From: Diphasiastrum complanatum
Taxonomy: Eukaryota > Streptophyta > Lycopodiopsida > Lycopodiales > Lycopodiaceae
Direction: 5' to 3'
Assembly: GCA_029204225.1 (NCBI GenBank)
Contig: CM055100.1
Span: 47,134,516 to 47,198,515, forward strand
DNA: 64,000 nucleotides
Of this stretch, positions 12,300 to 23,914 are shown piece by piece. Position 1 is the first letter of the stretch. Each line of letters opens with the position of its first letter. The notes under the pieces are model-generated. The model was given only the letters and a program-made list of their open reading frames with translations, was not told the origin of the DNA and ran no database searches. The translations under genes and the position numbers were made by a program.

Positions 12300-12760
12300 C
12301 GGACCTTTGCCTGGACGTGCCCATACAAATCGATCATAGAATCAGCCCACATAGGACACCCCTCCAACTATCTGTGCTTTCACCATTAAGCAGCACATTG
12401 CCTCAGTCACGCCCCACCACTTTTTGGTCGATAGCCCTTATAGCTAAACGATCGGCAGCTATCCCGCACCAGCAGCTAACCACCTGTGCTTTACACCCAA
12501 ATTCGAGCAGCATCTCTGTATCAATGGTTAACCCGTACAGTTTGAATATGTCGACCCGCACCCCACAAGGTACAGATCATGCTCTCACCTACCTGGGCAG
12601 CACTTTGCCTCATCCGTCCTACGTGTAGATAGCGCCAGGCCCGAACCGCGAGAACTGACCGTGCTTACACCTCGAGGGCAGCACTTTGACTCATCAAGTC
12701 CCCCGTTATGCTGACCGTGGACGCACTCGTGCTTACACTGTGGGCAGCACCTTGCACAAT
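12300..12760 (-). repeat. Leader repeat array of element B
   Basis: Five imperfect units with the same plus-strand signature as element A (GTGCTT...CACC...GGCAGCACTTTGCCTCATC; near 12,376, 12,487, 12,577, 12,661 and 12,730). They lie next to the primer site, where retroelement RNAs often carry dimerisation and packaging signals; that role is inference. Confidence 0.7.
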
Positions 12761-12825
12761 AGTTGTCATGATGAACCCCAAACAATGGCCATTTCCGTGA
12801 GATCCGCATATCTGACTGGCCAGTC

Positions 12826-12836
12826 GGCTCTGATAA
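12826..12836 (-). other. Mutated primer binding site of element B
   Basis: Minus strand TTATCAGAGCC, two bases inside the LTR edge at 12,839. Compared with the intact TGGTATCAGAGC of element A, two bases (GG) are missing, which should weaken tRNA priming of this copy. Confidence 0.7.
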
Positions 12837-12838
12837 CA

Positions 12839-14083
12839 TGTAGCGCAGACATTCCAAAGGGAGCCGAAAACCACGACTTAGCTTCCCAGCCTTCAACTCT
12901 TGCCATCCAAACCCACTTGATTTACAAGCATCCAACTCGCCAACAATGATCAGACTTAACCAACTTGAAGTTCCAAAAACCAACATTGAGATCCAACCTG
13001 GCACCATGCCAGATCGGGGGGTCCCGATGTGGGTGACTTCCCTCCAAGCAAGCCGCCCGACATACATCAAACTTGACCAACTCGAAGCTTCGTTACAAAC
13101 GAGTAACATTCATTCCAAGCAAGTGGTCTGACTTACATCAGACTTAATCAACTGAAAGCTTTGTCACGAGTGCTGGAAGCCAACCTGGCGCCACGCCACA
13201 CTAGACAGCCATAAACAGGTAACTTCCACCCAAGCAAGCCATCCAACTCAGCCGACAGGTTAGAGCCCGTTCCCCAAGAGCTTAACCCATTCACGTTCAT
13301 GCAAGGAACACTCAGAACCACAAGCCGAGACAAATATGGAGACAACCAGTTCCTGGACCAAATGGTCTTGACAGCATACCGCTGGCGCCATGAACCGAAT
13401 GGTCCCGACGGCATACCGCTGGCATCCCGGGATATGACCCTCAGCTATGTGCTAACTTAAAAATTTTGAAGCGGCCTTACAACTGGCGCTTTTACCGAAC
13501 ACTGAAACCCAGAAGGTAATCAGAGTCAATTTGAGAAAAATCCCACTGTATTGATAAATCTGAGAAGGTTACATTTCAAGTGTGTGACCGACCCTAGTCT
13601 CCGGGGCACTAGCATGCCAAGGCAAGAGCCATGACAACATTCCAGCAAGGGAGGCTGAGACTTGGTTGTAGCTCGCCTTGAGTCGCAACCCGCACTCCCC
13701 TATAGTATTGGTGGGATTCGGCACCCCCCCTCATACCAAGCACTCTACCCAGGCTGGTAAAGCACATTTTTGTCTCTGTAGGATTTTTTCTTTCTAGAAA
13801 GTCATTTTCTCTCTCTAAATTTTATTGATCCCCAAGCTTCCTTTAATCATGCCTAGATCGTGTGAGGTGATTGCACATCAATCTGAGCTCTCTGGACTTC
13901 GCTAGAACCGATCAAAGATTTTCAGCCATAGGAACTTGGCGCCGGCTGGATTTCGGTCACAGTGGCGCCGGGAGTGGCATCGGCGCCTTTGGCGCCAGGA
14001 GCAGCAGGGGCGCTGCTGGCGCTGGGGACAATTTTGGTGCCAGTGGCGCCGAAAGTAAAGCTTATGAAGATAGCTTTACAACA
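12839..14083 (-). repeat. 5' LTR of element B
   Basis: TGTAGCGCAG to TTACAACA; direct repeat of 9,303-10,527. Flanked on the outside by GATGC, matching GATGT on the other side at four of five bases. Scattered differences between the LTRs show that this is not a very recent insertion. Confidence 0.85.
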
Positions 14084-14088
14084 GATGC

Positions 14089-15559
14089 CATACCATTCCC
14101 AAGTGCGTAGCAGTCGTAGGAGTTCATTTCATCACGCGGGTGCAAGGATAGCCATTCGATTGAGAGCTAAAGCAATGGACGGTTGAGATCGGGCTTCAAG
14201 GATAAAGCATGGGACATCGGATCCATATCAATGGTAGAGATCTGTTTGAGAGGACCTTGAAGAGTTGAAACGGAAAGCACCCTTCAACTTCAATAAAAAT
14301 ATTCAAAATGAAATGCAAGAAGGGGCCTGATTGGTTAATTTTGATCTGAAGGCCACAGTTTTTTCAGGATGAAGAACCAATTCATTTTGAAGCCAGTTTC
14401 CTAAGGCCACTTTGGAAGTGGAAATCTTTGGCTAGAAGAGGGCTTCTGGAGCCAAATTGGAGCTTGTAGAAGCCTGTGCAAAGCTGACGGACAAAGAGAT
14501 GTCATCGTCAAGGATAAAAGCTTTTCAGTGCATTCTTGGCACCATTCTATGAAGCGGAGTATGAGTGACCCTATGAGATAACCCTATGAGGTACTGCATT
14601 CGCTACTTGGTGACCATAATGACAAATGAAGCCCAAGTTTGTGCTATAAATCTATGGGGAAGGTTGGGGAAAAGGCATGTGCCTACAACTAAGGAGCTCT
14701 AAAGCCATTCTCAAGTGTTTATGAGAAATTTAATCACAATGCTTTGTGAGTTAGAGTAGTGAGGGCGCAATTGAATTGGATAAGGCTAGGAGGCGTCATG
14801 AAACTCTTAATTGGCAAAGATTGAGAAATGGAAACCAGCCACAAGTGAGCATTGTGTTGTATTGTGCCAATGGACATGGTCAAATTGTTGGACGCTCTGA
14901 TACCACTCTATTGGAGGATCTCGAAGAGATTACGTGAGGAATATGAAACAAAGCTCCAACATAGAGAAACTATAATAGGAACTTTACCAAATTACAGCAT
15001 CAACATTGACTTAGATCGAATGGAGGAATGTCTGGTAGGTGTCGAAGACAACCATGAAGGGAGTGAAACAATTAGGTGTCTGAGATAGCCATGCTTCCTT
15101 CGAGATTGGACATTCCGAATTGAGTGAGCATCTAGTGAGAAAGAAAATTATCAGAAAGCATTCGTAGAATACACATAAGAAAATAGAGAATCTGAATTAA
15201 GCTTATTGTGAATACAATGATCAGATCACGAACCTGTGCCCAAGAATGATTCACAGTAGTAGCGCACTTATTGGATTATTCTCCTTCTTACTAATCGTCT
15301 AGTCGGTTTTAATCTTCATCCATTGTTTATCCAGTTCTGTAGATTTTCCCGTCTTTTTACACAGTTTGCAGAATTACAAGTGTTTTTATTGAGAAAGAAA
15401 ATTATCAGAAAGCATTCGTAGCTCCCAGCTTTTGTTGTTGTTGTAAAACCAAAGCATATGCCTATAAAAGTCCTCAATAGAAAGATCCGACTTGTAAGGC
15501 ACATTTTCTCACATCTTAAATTATGGTTTTATTGAGAAACAATGAAGGAAACATGAAAT
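14089..15559. other. No gene seen; primer-site-like motif and a direct repeat
   Basis: No recognisable coding sequence. GCTCTGATACCA at 14,894-14,905 is the complement of an initiator tRNA-Met primer site (minus strand), perhaps the last trace of another element. A perfect 31-bp direct repeat occurs at 15,137-15,167 and 15,391-15,421. Confidence 0.5.
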
Positions 15560-16170
15560 ATTCATCGAATTAACTTACTAAGCATATCAAAATTCACAGA
15601 ACATACACTTCCATGAGGATTGTGTTCGATAAGATGCACTTTCAATTTTTTTTGTGAGGAACCTCTCCATAAATTAAAGATGGCAAAAGTTGAAATAGGA
15701 GTATCACCATGTGGTTGATGAATACCTAGGAGACACGGAGAATGGCCATGAAATAGCAAAAGTGGAAGTACCTCAATACTACTGTTGATGGAACTATTGT
15801 ACCTATATTATGCAAAACGGAGATGTTGATCCTAGTCTTTGCTAGAAAGAGAAACAAAGTTTTGTAAGTAATCCTTGATAATGCAGTTTAAAATCTCAAA
15901 TTTTCCATTTGTAGATAGCTGGTAAGCAGTCCTCATTAAATGTTTAATATCTAGGATACACAGTAATCATGTCCAAAAAGTGAAAGTAAAACATGTGTCA
16001 CAATCTGTGAGAATAGAATGAGGAAGACCATGCAAACAAAATATTTCGGATACAAATAAACAAGCACATTGTGGTGCACTAATGGTAGCACATACAATTG
16101 ACTCCACAACGGAAAAAGAAATAAAGAAAGAAAAAATGAATGTCCCAAAACTCTCATAAGATCTCAAAAC
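15560..16170 (-). pseudogene. Decayed Gypsy integrase core
   Basis: Across frameshifts and stops the minus strand reads as the Gypsy integrase core: VVESIVCATIS, then VSEIFCLHGLPHSILTDCD (matching the conserved LHGLP.SI.SDRD block), TAYQLSTNGKFE (for TAYHPQTDGQTE), and YNSSINSS. The key residues of the DDE triad are damaged (RD to CD). It is an old fragment with no adjoining protease, RT or LTR recognised. Confidence 0.65.
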
Positions 16171-17172
16171 TACACAGCATAGGAAGCAAGAAAATCAAGC
16201 ATGGAAGTGCATCAACATGAGAGGGACCTTATAAGTCAATTGATTTGATCCTTCAAGATTGGGAGATAGGAAATTAAAGAATTTATTAAAAGATACAATA
16301 GTCAACTAGCCGAGGGAATCTATTGAAAGACACAATAGTCAACTAGCCAAAGAAATTATAACATAGATCCAAGGAGGGGTCCCATTGACCCCGATAACCA
16401 TATGCACGAGCATAAATCCTTAGCCAAATTTAGTATTGGAAGATACTAGTAAGTGAACACTTCAATATGCCCTTGGTCATCAAAATACAAATAGACTTTC
16501 CATTGGAGTTCAACCTTGGATTCATTAAGTGATGCAAAACAATTTTATCTAACAAGAGTACATTGTCAGCTTCTTGATATTTGTATGTTCCACTCCTTTT
16601 ACATCTCTTCACCTTGTTTATCATGAGATTTGTTTATCCCTAAATCCCATAGTTTTCTTTTATGTAAAACTCTTTGCACATTCACTCATCATACATGTAA
16701 GTAAAAGTTACTAAACCCTAAAGATGATGTCTAAATATAAAACATGCAAGCTACAACATCAAATATAATGAAACGCCATAAGTATGATTGCCAATGTAAG
16801 AAAAAATGGAGCAAACATGTGTACAAATATCCATGAGTTCCACTCCATGGGATGAGCTCCAAGTTGGAAACAGTGGCATGTTACGAGATGGTAAAATAAG
16901 TTCTAGAGCTCATCAAAAGCTAGCATTTAACCATTGAAATGGTGCACCCTCAACATATGCATATAGACAAGTGAGCCACTTAAACCTGAGGTGCAATAAG
17001 AAGTAACAAACATACAAAAGATAGTAGCCCATTGCATAAATTTATTGTTGTGAAATGATGATATCTCTCTAGTGCAAATATCTCTCAAAAAAAGTCTAAA
17101 ATAATATCATTATCATGCACATTCAAATATTTATGATGGTACACCCTCCCGAAACGCTCTTAGAGTCGTCTC
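16171..17172. other. No gene seen; short tandem duplication
   Basis: AT-rich, no recognised gene. A 38-39 bp unit containing CACAATAGTCAACTAGCC is tandemly duplicated around 16,285-16,355. Confidence 0.5.
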
Positions 17173-17808
17173 TCATAGATCAATAGTTTCTAGATAGGTT
17201 TGTGGTTCACCTCTGAATCCACAAAACTCTCCTTGAATAGAAGCTGAACTATCGAGTATATACCTGACAGATTGTCTTCTCTCCCTTGCAGATCTTTTTG
17301 GAGATGGTGCATGATCAGTGACTACTTTGCCTTTGTCCTTCCTATTTATAGCAAAACCACTATGCATTGCAGGTGTTCTGGGTATAGGCTGCATGTCTTG
17401 CTACTCGTCGTCTAAACTGTCACTCAGTTCATTCACAATTTGAACATCTTCATCTGGATGTTCAAGGTCTGCTCCCTCTGTTGGTGTAGATAGGTCGTAG
17501 TACTGCTTGTTGAGAATCTCGTAGCCGACTGGATCACCGTCAACCATCATTCTTGCTTCGTCAAATTTGATGTCTCTGACAGTTTTTACTGCATTGCTCT
17601 CCGACATGTAGATCCTGTAGTATGATGAATGTACATCATAGTCTACTAGGAATTCTTGATACACCTTCTCATCCAGCTTCTTTCTCTTCTTGTCTGGAAT
17701 GTGTGTATATGCTACACATTCGAAGATACGTAATTTCCGATTCCAAAAATTTGATATCCAAAATTTGACTTCCCAAAATTTGTGATACCCAAAATTTTTG
17801 ACTCCCAA
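17173..17808 (-). pseudogene. Copia integrase C-terminal fragment
   Basis: Minus-strand frame with RIFECVAYTHIPDKKRKKLD, the Copia post-integrase block (normally ...FGC.AYVHIP...RKLD), then KTVRDIKFDEARM and an acidic linker. After a stop at 17,401 the linker continues to 17,173 (PSPKRSARERRQS). At its start the frame runs into a minisatellite that encodes a WxSxFW-like repeat, so the true integrase sequence begins near 17,735. No RT follows; truncated on both sides. Confidence 0.7.
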
Positions 17809-17855
17809 AATTCGATATTCGAATTATTTCCGATTCCAAAATACCATAAGAAAGG
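17736..17855. repeat. AT-rich minisatellite (CCAAAATTTGATA type)
   Basis: About six units of 16-22 bp built on CCCAAAATTTGATA. Similar wording (GATACCCAAAATC) forms a larger array at 53,995-54,290. Confidence 0.6.
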
Positions 17856-17998
17856 TAATTTCCCATGGCATGAAATAATGCATGCCTTTTTTTAGCTGTG
17901 GTTCCAAAACACTCTCTCTCTAGAATGGGACCGATACGTGGGGGATGGGGGTGTATTGGAAGTTTTGCAAAGGTTTGTGTCAAAAATAGGGGGAGCAC

Positions 17999-18740
17999 GA
18001 TGACCGCAGCTCAGAAACCAGCTCGTCGCTCGGACTTAAGGCTCGTAGAATGGTAAACCCCCTTAGAGAGATTTGAGTTGAGACTCAAGACTAAGAGATT
18101 TTCAAATTTTTTTTAACATATTATAAGCACTGTAGTAGTTGACGAGTACGAATATTATTGAAATATGTTCTCAAAATGACTAAATGACAATATATACTCA
18201 AAAAAAAAAAAAGTGAGTTCTTATGTTCAACTAAAGTTTGTAGGTGCACCATGGCATTGTGATAATCTGCTGTGTTTGATAAAGTCTATAAAGAAGGCTT
18301 AGAAGAGTCTATAAAGAAGTCTTATTACTAAGTCTATAATAAAGGCTCAGTGGAGTCTATAAAGAACTGGACAAGGCCTAGGGTTTGATCACCCTAGTGA
18401 CTTTTTCCACCATGATTGAGGATGGGCAACCTCTAGAAAATAAGTGCCTAGGAATTGATGCACATTATGCAAAAATAAGATGGACATATACCTTGGCTCT
18501 TCCTTAGGAAGATTGCACTTATTTATGAACCCTTATGATTGTTGCATGTCAAGAATCTATGAACCCTTACGATTGCATGTCAAGAATCTCAAATCCATTT
18601 GGATTGCATGATAAGAATCTAAGATCCAACATGATTGCATGTCGGAAAAATTGAGACTTATGAAGAGATTTCTATGCTTTTGTTAAGTTAGATATGGAAT
18701 TAAGATCATTGAATATGAACTAGGACTATGTTAAGTTGAT
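17999..18740. other. No gene seen; two short tandem arrays
   Basis: 18,283-18,367 holds four to five units based on AGTCTATAAAGAAGGCT. About 18,520-18,640 holds three to four units based on GATTGCATGTCAAGAATCT. No coding is recognised. Confidence 0.6.
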
Positions 18741-18757
18741 GTCCTACATCTGAGACC

Positions 18758-19315
18758 CTATTGGAATCCATTGTATATGTGAGCTACGGGTGCGAAGGTT
18801 TCCTCAAAATCAATACCTTCCTGCTGCTCAAATTTTCTCGCAACCAACAGTGCTTTGTACTTGTTGAGTTGCCCATCAGCTCCATATTTGATCTTTGTAT
18901 ATCCATTTGCAAGTGATAGGCGTCTTACCATCAGGTAGCTCAACCAAGTTCCACGTCCTATTTTTCGTTATAGCTTCCATTTCAGTTTCCATAGCTTCAC
19001 GCCACTCCTTGTGCTCCTTTGCTTTATCAAAGTTTTTGGTTCTTGAGCCTTGAGCACATAGCCCATTAGGTCTAGATTCATCTCTAATCTTGCAGGAGGT
19101 TTTCGATTTCTACTTGATCTTCTGAGCTCTCCCTGCTCACTTGATTCGGGAGTATCTCCCTTATTAGCATCACTTGTTACCGACAAGTACCAGTTAGGCA
19201 CACTCCTAGGAATCTCATTATTGACCCTGTCTTTTTCCATTGGCTCTTCCATATCGACACCAACTTCTTCCTTCACTTGCACTTTAGCTTTATCATCAAA
19301 GAGATCAATTGTCAA
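18758..19315 (-). pseudogene. Copia linker and RT N-terminus (C3)
   Basis: Linker with RRSSRNRKPPAR, then (after frame changes) the RT opening IYKIKYGADGQLNKYKALL and FEQQEGIDFEETFAPVA. The block is the palm N-terminus of Copia RT. It stops after about 60 codons, before the YVDD catalytic loop, so no polymerase activity is possible. Confidence 0.8.
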
Positions 19316-19317
19316 TT

Positions 19318-20254
19318 TTATTTGGTCATTTTGACCATCTCATCAAAAGTAGCATCTCTGGAAATCACGATCTTTTGTGCATCTGTGTCATACATCCTGT
19401 ATGCCTTGGCTCTTTCATCATATCCAAGCAAAATACACTTAACAGCTTTTGCATCCAGTTTTTTTTTGTTTTTCATCAGGTACATGAGCATAAGCATCAC
19501 AACCAAATACTCGTAAATTAGAAACATTAGGTTTCTTTCCAGTAAAAGCTTCGTAAGGTGTCTTACCCTCCACAAACTTCGTAGGACACCAATTCAAGAT
19601 ATGAGTAGCTGTGTTGCATGCTTCTGCCTAGAAAGTATTTGGCAAACCCTTGCTCTTAAGCATTGCCCTAGCCATCTCCACAATGGATCTGTTTTTCCGT
19701 TCTGCAACTCCATTCTATTGTGGTGAATAGGGTGTAGTGGTTTGTCTCTTGACCCCCTGATCCTTGCAAAAGTTTATAAACGCTGTTGAAAAATACTTAC
19801 CGCCACCATCTGATCTGAGGGTCTTAATATAACAACCTGTTTGTTTTTCAACTAGAGCCTTGAACTCTCTAAACTTGGCAAAAGCATCAGATTTCTTGCT
19901 TATGAAATATATCCAGATATGTCTATTATAGTCATCAATGAATGTGAAGAAATAATAACAACCACTAATGGACCTAGTTTGTATTGGCCCACACAGGTCA
20001 CTATGAACGAGATCAAGAATGCCATTGGCTCCTCTTGCTCCATCTTTGGGAAATCTCTCTCTATGTCGTTTTCCCAAAATACAACTCTCACAAATTTTTC
20101 CTTCAAAAGAGATATCATGCAATCCAACAACTAGATTACCTCTTTTAAGAATTTGCAAGCTTTGAGCACTAATATGACCAAACATTTGATGCCAAAGATC
20201 ACTTCGACTATCAACAATGCTTACCATAGCTTGAGTAAAAGATCTCGCATTCAA
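19318..20254 (-). pseudogene. Copia integrase (C3)
   Basis: The zinc-binding HHCC region (LWHQMFGH ... CESCILGK) and DDE core are readable: VHSDLCGP carries the first Asp, TFIDDYNRH and LRSDGGGKYFS follow, and after a stop NGVAERKNR supplies the Glu. The frame is interrupted by stops at about 19,712 and 19,63x and by a frameshift in a T-run near 19,460. Beyond it the LDAKAVKCILLGYDERAKAYR block is intact. All catalytic residues persist, but no single frame does. Confidence 0.85.
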
Positions 20255-20295
20255 TTTGTAGAGTCAATTCTCGTTGACTCTAGCTCTTGTAGCAA

Positions 20296-20820
20296 TCACT
20301 TTGTAGTGATTCTTGATGTCTTTGACAAGACATTTGTCACTGTCAAACTCAACCTTGAGTTGTGGACCATTGTCCCAACAGATAGTAGATTGTTAGCTAA
20401 GCCAGGTACATATTGCACATTGCTTATCTGCTTTATCTTCTCACTGGCTAACTTCACTGGTACCACTCCAACTCTTTTAACATATAGCAATTTGTCATCA
20501 CCTTGTCCAACTTCATCACCATTGTCAGTCTCCTTGAGTTCTGAAAACCACTCTTTCTTGGAAGTCATGCGTTTGGATGCACCACTATCAATGTACCATG
20601 TATCCTTGGCTTCATCACTTGTCATTAATGCTGTAATGAACAATTTTGAACTCTCACCAGTATCATCTTCATAATGATTATCATCGTATTGATGTTGATT
20701 AGTATAATTGTCTTCATAATAAAAGTCATCAAATTGATATTGATCAGCATAATTTCCCGCTTGCCATTTGTCTTTTCTTTGTTCCATCTCCTTCTGTTTC
20801 TTGAAGCATTCACGCTCCCA
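20296..20820 (-). pseudogene. Copia protease (C3)
   Basis: DTWYIDSGASKRMTS is the Copia aspartic-protease active site, followed by NVQYVPGLANNLLSVG, the conserved second block. Upstream is a Tyr/Asp-rich spacer (about residues 5-50) that is unusually acidic. The frame ends near 20,296 by frameshift before integrase. Confidence 0.85.
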
Positions 20821-21642
20821 GTGGCCAGATTTGTTGTAGTACCTACAATTTCCATGTTTATTTTGTCTTGAATAGCCACGTGCTTGACCTCGGCCTTGAT
20901 TCCAATTGCCTCGATTCAGACTATCATTGACTTGCTCATGAAATTGTTGAAATGGTCCCCGACTTGAGTTTCCTCCTCTCGATTGATACCTTCCATGGCC
21001 AAATCTTCGACCTCATCCTCTAACTGCAAGAGCTTGATCATAGCTCCTGTTACGATGATTCAAGTTCTCTTGACGTTGCTCTTCTTGCAAAAGCAATCCA
21101 CCTAGTTCTTCATAGGTTGGAAGATTTTCTCTAGTGGCTATACTCGTCACAAACATCTGATGTGACTCACTCAGACTATTCATTGTCAATTGCACAATCT
21201 CATGATCTTGTACTCGCCCTCCAACTGCTGCAAATTGGTCACGGATTTCTTTGATCTTCAGTATGTGATCGACAATAGTTGCACCATCATCCATCTACAA
21301 TGTATGCAACTTTGTCTTCAGAAACAGTATTCGAGATGTATTTGTTGTTTCAAACAATGCCTTCAATGTATCGCACGCTTCTTTTGGTCCTTCTGAATCT
21401 GAAATATAAGGAATAATTGCATCTATAACTGATAAGTTGATGACATTTTGGGCTTTCCATTTTCTCCTATCAAATGTCCGCTGATCTTCTTCAATCACTG
21501 ACCTTGTCTCTTCACCAGTCACGATCTCCCACAATTCCTTTTCCATCAAAATGTTCTTCAGTTTGAATTTCCAAACAGCATAGTTGCCGGCACCTTCCAA
21601 TTTGCTTGACTCATTAAGGACACTTGCACTTAGAGTTGCCAT
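20820..21642 (-). pseudogene. Copia gag with damaged zinc knuckle (C3)
   Basis: Best start is the Met at 21,642 (MATLSAS). Gag blocks AVWKFKLKNILMEKELWEIV, INLSVIDAIIPYISD, LFETTNTSRILFLKTKL and YEELGGLLLQEEQR are of the UBN2/Copia type. A stop at about 21,295 and another frame break near 21,013 split it. The zinc knuckle reads CRYYNKSGHWEREC: the second cysteine of the CCHC box is replaced by tyrosine, so RNA packaging would be impaired even without the stops. Confidence 0.8.
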
Positions 21643-22241
21643 TACTAGATAGATGAGTCTAGCTATCGGTACAACGTGCGAGTGCATTCGTGTTGGTTTG
21701 CATGGGTGTGTGTGGGCTTGCATGTTACCTTGTCACGGGAGTCTAGATCTGAGTCGGAGTTGTATGTGGTTGTGCATTTGCTACGTTAGAAGCAAAGTAG
21801 TCATTTTATGCTCATTGACTTGTCATTGTCTACTAGTTGTCTATCTGGTGAGGGTGCAATCTTATGGTGGCAGTAAAGGTTGAGCCTCAGTCGCTCATTT
21901 ATGTCAGCTTTACAGGTTTGTGCTTGTAAGTGTCTTATAGGATATCAGCCTAGCTAGATGGAAGATGTAAGACTTAGAATTTGCTTTGTACAGGAACACA
22001 GATCATGCTACATAGTAACACAGACTGAAAACACTCTCCACAACAAGCTCGCATAGCAACTGTGTTTCTCAAAATGAAATTACACTGTACATATAGTTGT
22101 TCACTCAGGCAACCCATGCATGACCTAGGTTGTCGTTGGCAGGACGCGTGTCCCGTCGACTTCCCTCGTGGCGAGGCCAACTGATCCTTATCCACTGATA
22201 GGACCCACAGTACAGTAACACAGTGATTCTACTTTAATTCT
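21643..22241 (-). repeat. Copia LTR region between C3 and C2
   Basis: At about 22,242-22,254 the minus strand has a purine tract (AAGAGAGAGAG) followed by TTAGAATTAAAG, matching the GAGAG/TGTTAGAAATCAA junction at 45,391 with the initial TG lost. The DNA below it is therefore most likely the 3' LTR of element C2. Its other end is not visible, and no primer site for C3 was found. Confidence 0.45.
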
Positions 22242-22417
22242 AACTCTCTCTCTTAAAGTAGAGTCTACTTTTTATACAGTCATATACATAGCTTTAAAGT
22301 CAACAAACTTTAAGTAAAGAAAGCTTTGATCTAGACTTATCAAACTTTTCTCCAGTAAGTGGCTTAGTGAAAATATCAGCTAGTTGTTCTTCTGTGTTAC
22401 AATGAACAACATGAATT

Positions 22418-23914
22418 TCACGACTCAGCACGTATAAAGTGATACTGAATCTCAATGTGTTTAGTTCTCGCATGGAACACTAGATTGTTTGCTAGCTGAA
22501 TGCCACTCTGACTGTCGCTATGTAAAGTCGTGCAATTTTTCTGCTTCATGTCAATTTCTTCCAGGATTCGTCTCAACCATATAGCTTCATGTGCTGCACT
22601 ACACATTGCCTTATACTCTGCTTCTGTGGTGGAAAGAGCAATTGTACTTTGCTTCTTACAAGACCAGGAAAAGCAACTACCACGAAACTGGAATACATAC
22701 CCTGTCGTGGATCTACGATCATCATAGTCACCTCCCCAATCCGCATCCACATAGCCACACAACTCAGGTAAACCATCATGCTTCTTGTAAATCAAGCCAT
22801 ACTCTGAAGTGCCTTTCACATAACGCAAAATGTGTTTAGCTGCCTTCCAATGCGTTTCCATATGTGCTTCCATAAACTGACTTATAATGCCAACAACATA
22901 GCATATATCTGGTCTAGTCGTGGTAAGGTAAATCAAGCTCCCTACTAACTGTCTATACAACGTAGCATCAAATGGCTGTGATTCATCAAGCTTAGAAAGC
23001 TTTTTACCTAGTTCAATAGGAGTGTTTACTGGTTTGCAATCCTGCAACCTAAACCTGTGCAGCAACTCTTTGATATACTTCACCTGTGTTAAACCCACTT
23101 CATGTCCTTTTTGCCACACTTCTACTCCAAGGCAGTAATGCATCAGACTGAGATCTGTCATCTCGAATTGTTCCATGAGGTCTTTCTTGATCATGTCTAT
23201 CATCTCTTGATTATTTCCTGTAATAATCAAGTCATCAACATAAAGAGCAATCAAAGCAACCATACCATTAAAGCATAAGACATATAGATTTGGATCAGAA
23301 TGTGTTCTCACCATCCCCTTTGAATGAAAGTAGGCATCAATCCTGCTATACCACGCACATGGTGCTTGTTTAAGACCATAAAGCGCTTTCTTCAAGCAAC
23401 ATACTTTATTTTTATGTCCCTTCGCTACAAAGCCTTCAGGTTGATCCATGAACACTTCTTCTTCTAACTCACCATTTAGAAAAGCAAATTTTACATCCAT
23501 CTGATGCAAAGGCCAACCAAAATGTGAAGCTAAAGCAACAAGTAGACGTAGAGTATTCCACTTACAAACCGGCACAAAGGTCTCCTCATAGTCAATGCCT
23601 TTACTTTGTGTGTACCCTTTGATCACCAATCTTGCCTTGTGCTTTGTTATACTTCCATCTGCATGGTACTTAGTCCTATATATCCATTTGCAACCAATGA
23701 GTTTCTTGCCAACTGGTAGTTCTACTAAGTACCATGTGCAATGCTTAGCAATTGACTCCATCTCGTCTCCCATGGCCATGACCCAAATGCCATCATCCTT
23801 CGCTTCACCATAAGTCAAAGGTTCTTTTCTTTGAATAATACTAGATAAGAGAGCATAATTTGTTTCATACCTTTCAGGTAGTGTCTTCTCTCTTGTTGAT
23901 TTTCGTAGCTCTCC
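22418..23914 (-). pseudogene. Copia reverse transcriptase and RNase H (C2)
   Basis: 466 codons open from 23,818; coding continues upstream to the TAG at 23,915. RT blocks: KWIYRTKYHADGSITKHKARL, FAFLNGELEEEVFMDQPEGF, LYGLKQAPCAWYSRID and the catalytic ALYVDDLIITG, all intact. RNase H blocks: CGYVDADWGGD, STIALSTTEAEYKAM, HARTKHIEIQYHFIR. The frame is then lost (RAES stop); the expected tail with ADIFTKPLTGEK is present in another frame at 22,330-22,420. RT itself looks chemically competent; the single 3' frameshift removes only the end of the polyprotein. Confidence 0.9.

Larger units (their letters stand above)
9298..14088 (-). mobile_element. Two-LTR non-coding retroelement, LARD-like (element B)
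   Basis: A structurally complete LTR element: 1.22-kb and 1.25-kb LTRs in direct orientation, PPT, primer site and flanking GATGT / GATGC, a 5-bp target duplication with one mismatch. The 2.3-kb interior has no gag or pol; the few open frames are short and unlike retroelement proteins. That is the definition of a large retrotransposon derivative, which must borrow enzymes. Leader and LTR segments resemble chromovirus element A, so a related Gypsy element is the likely enzyme source (inference). Confidence 0.85.
18740..21642 (-). mobile_element. Copia element, 3'-truncated (element C3)
   Basis: Minus-strand Copia with domain order gag, zinc knuckle, protease, integrase, linker and only the beginning of RT. 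It ends abruptly near 18,740 inside RT; no RNase H or 3' LTR follows. Frames are broken several times. A closely related RT start is found at 44,079 on the plus strand (IYKIKYGADGQLNKYKA in both). Confidence 0.8.

Noticed and set aside
7032-14905. GCTCTGATACCA strings as tRNA gene ends
   Set aside because: No cloverleaf is present around them; they sit at LTR edges and are primer binding sites on the minus strand (the one at 14,894 lacks a recognisable LTR).
18283-18640. Possible CRISPR-like array
   Set aside because: Units are short, degenerate and directly abutting, with no unique spacers of constant length; plain tandem repeats in a plant genome.
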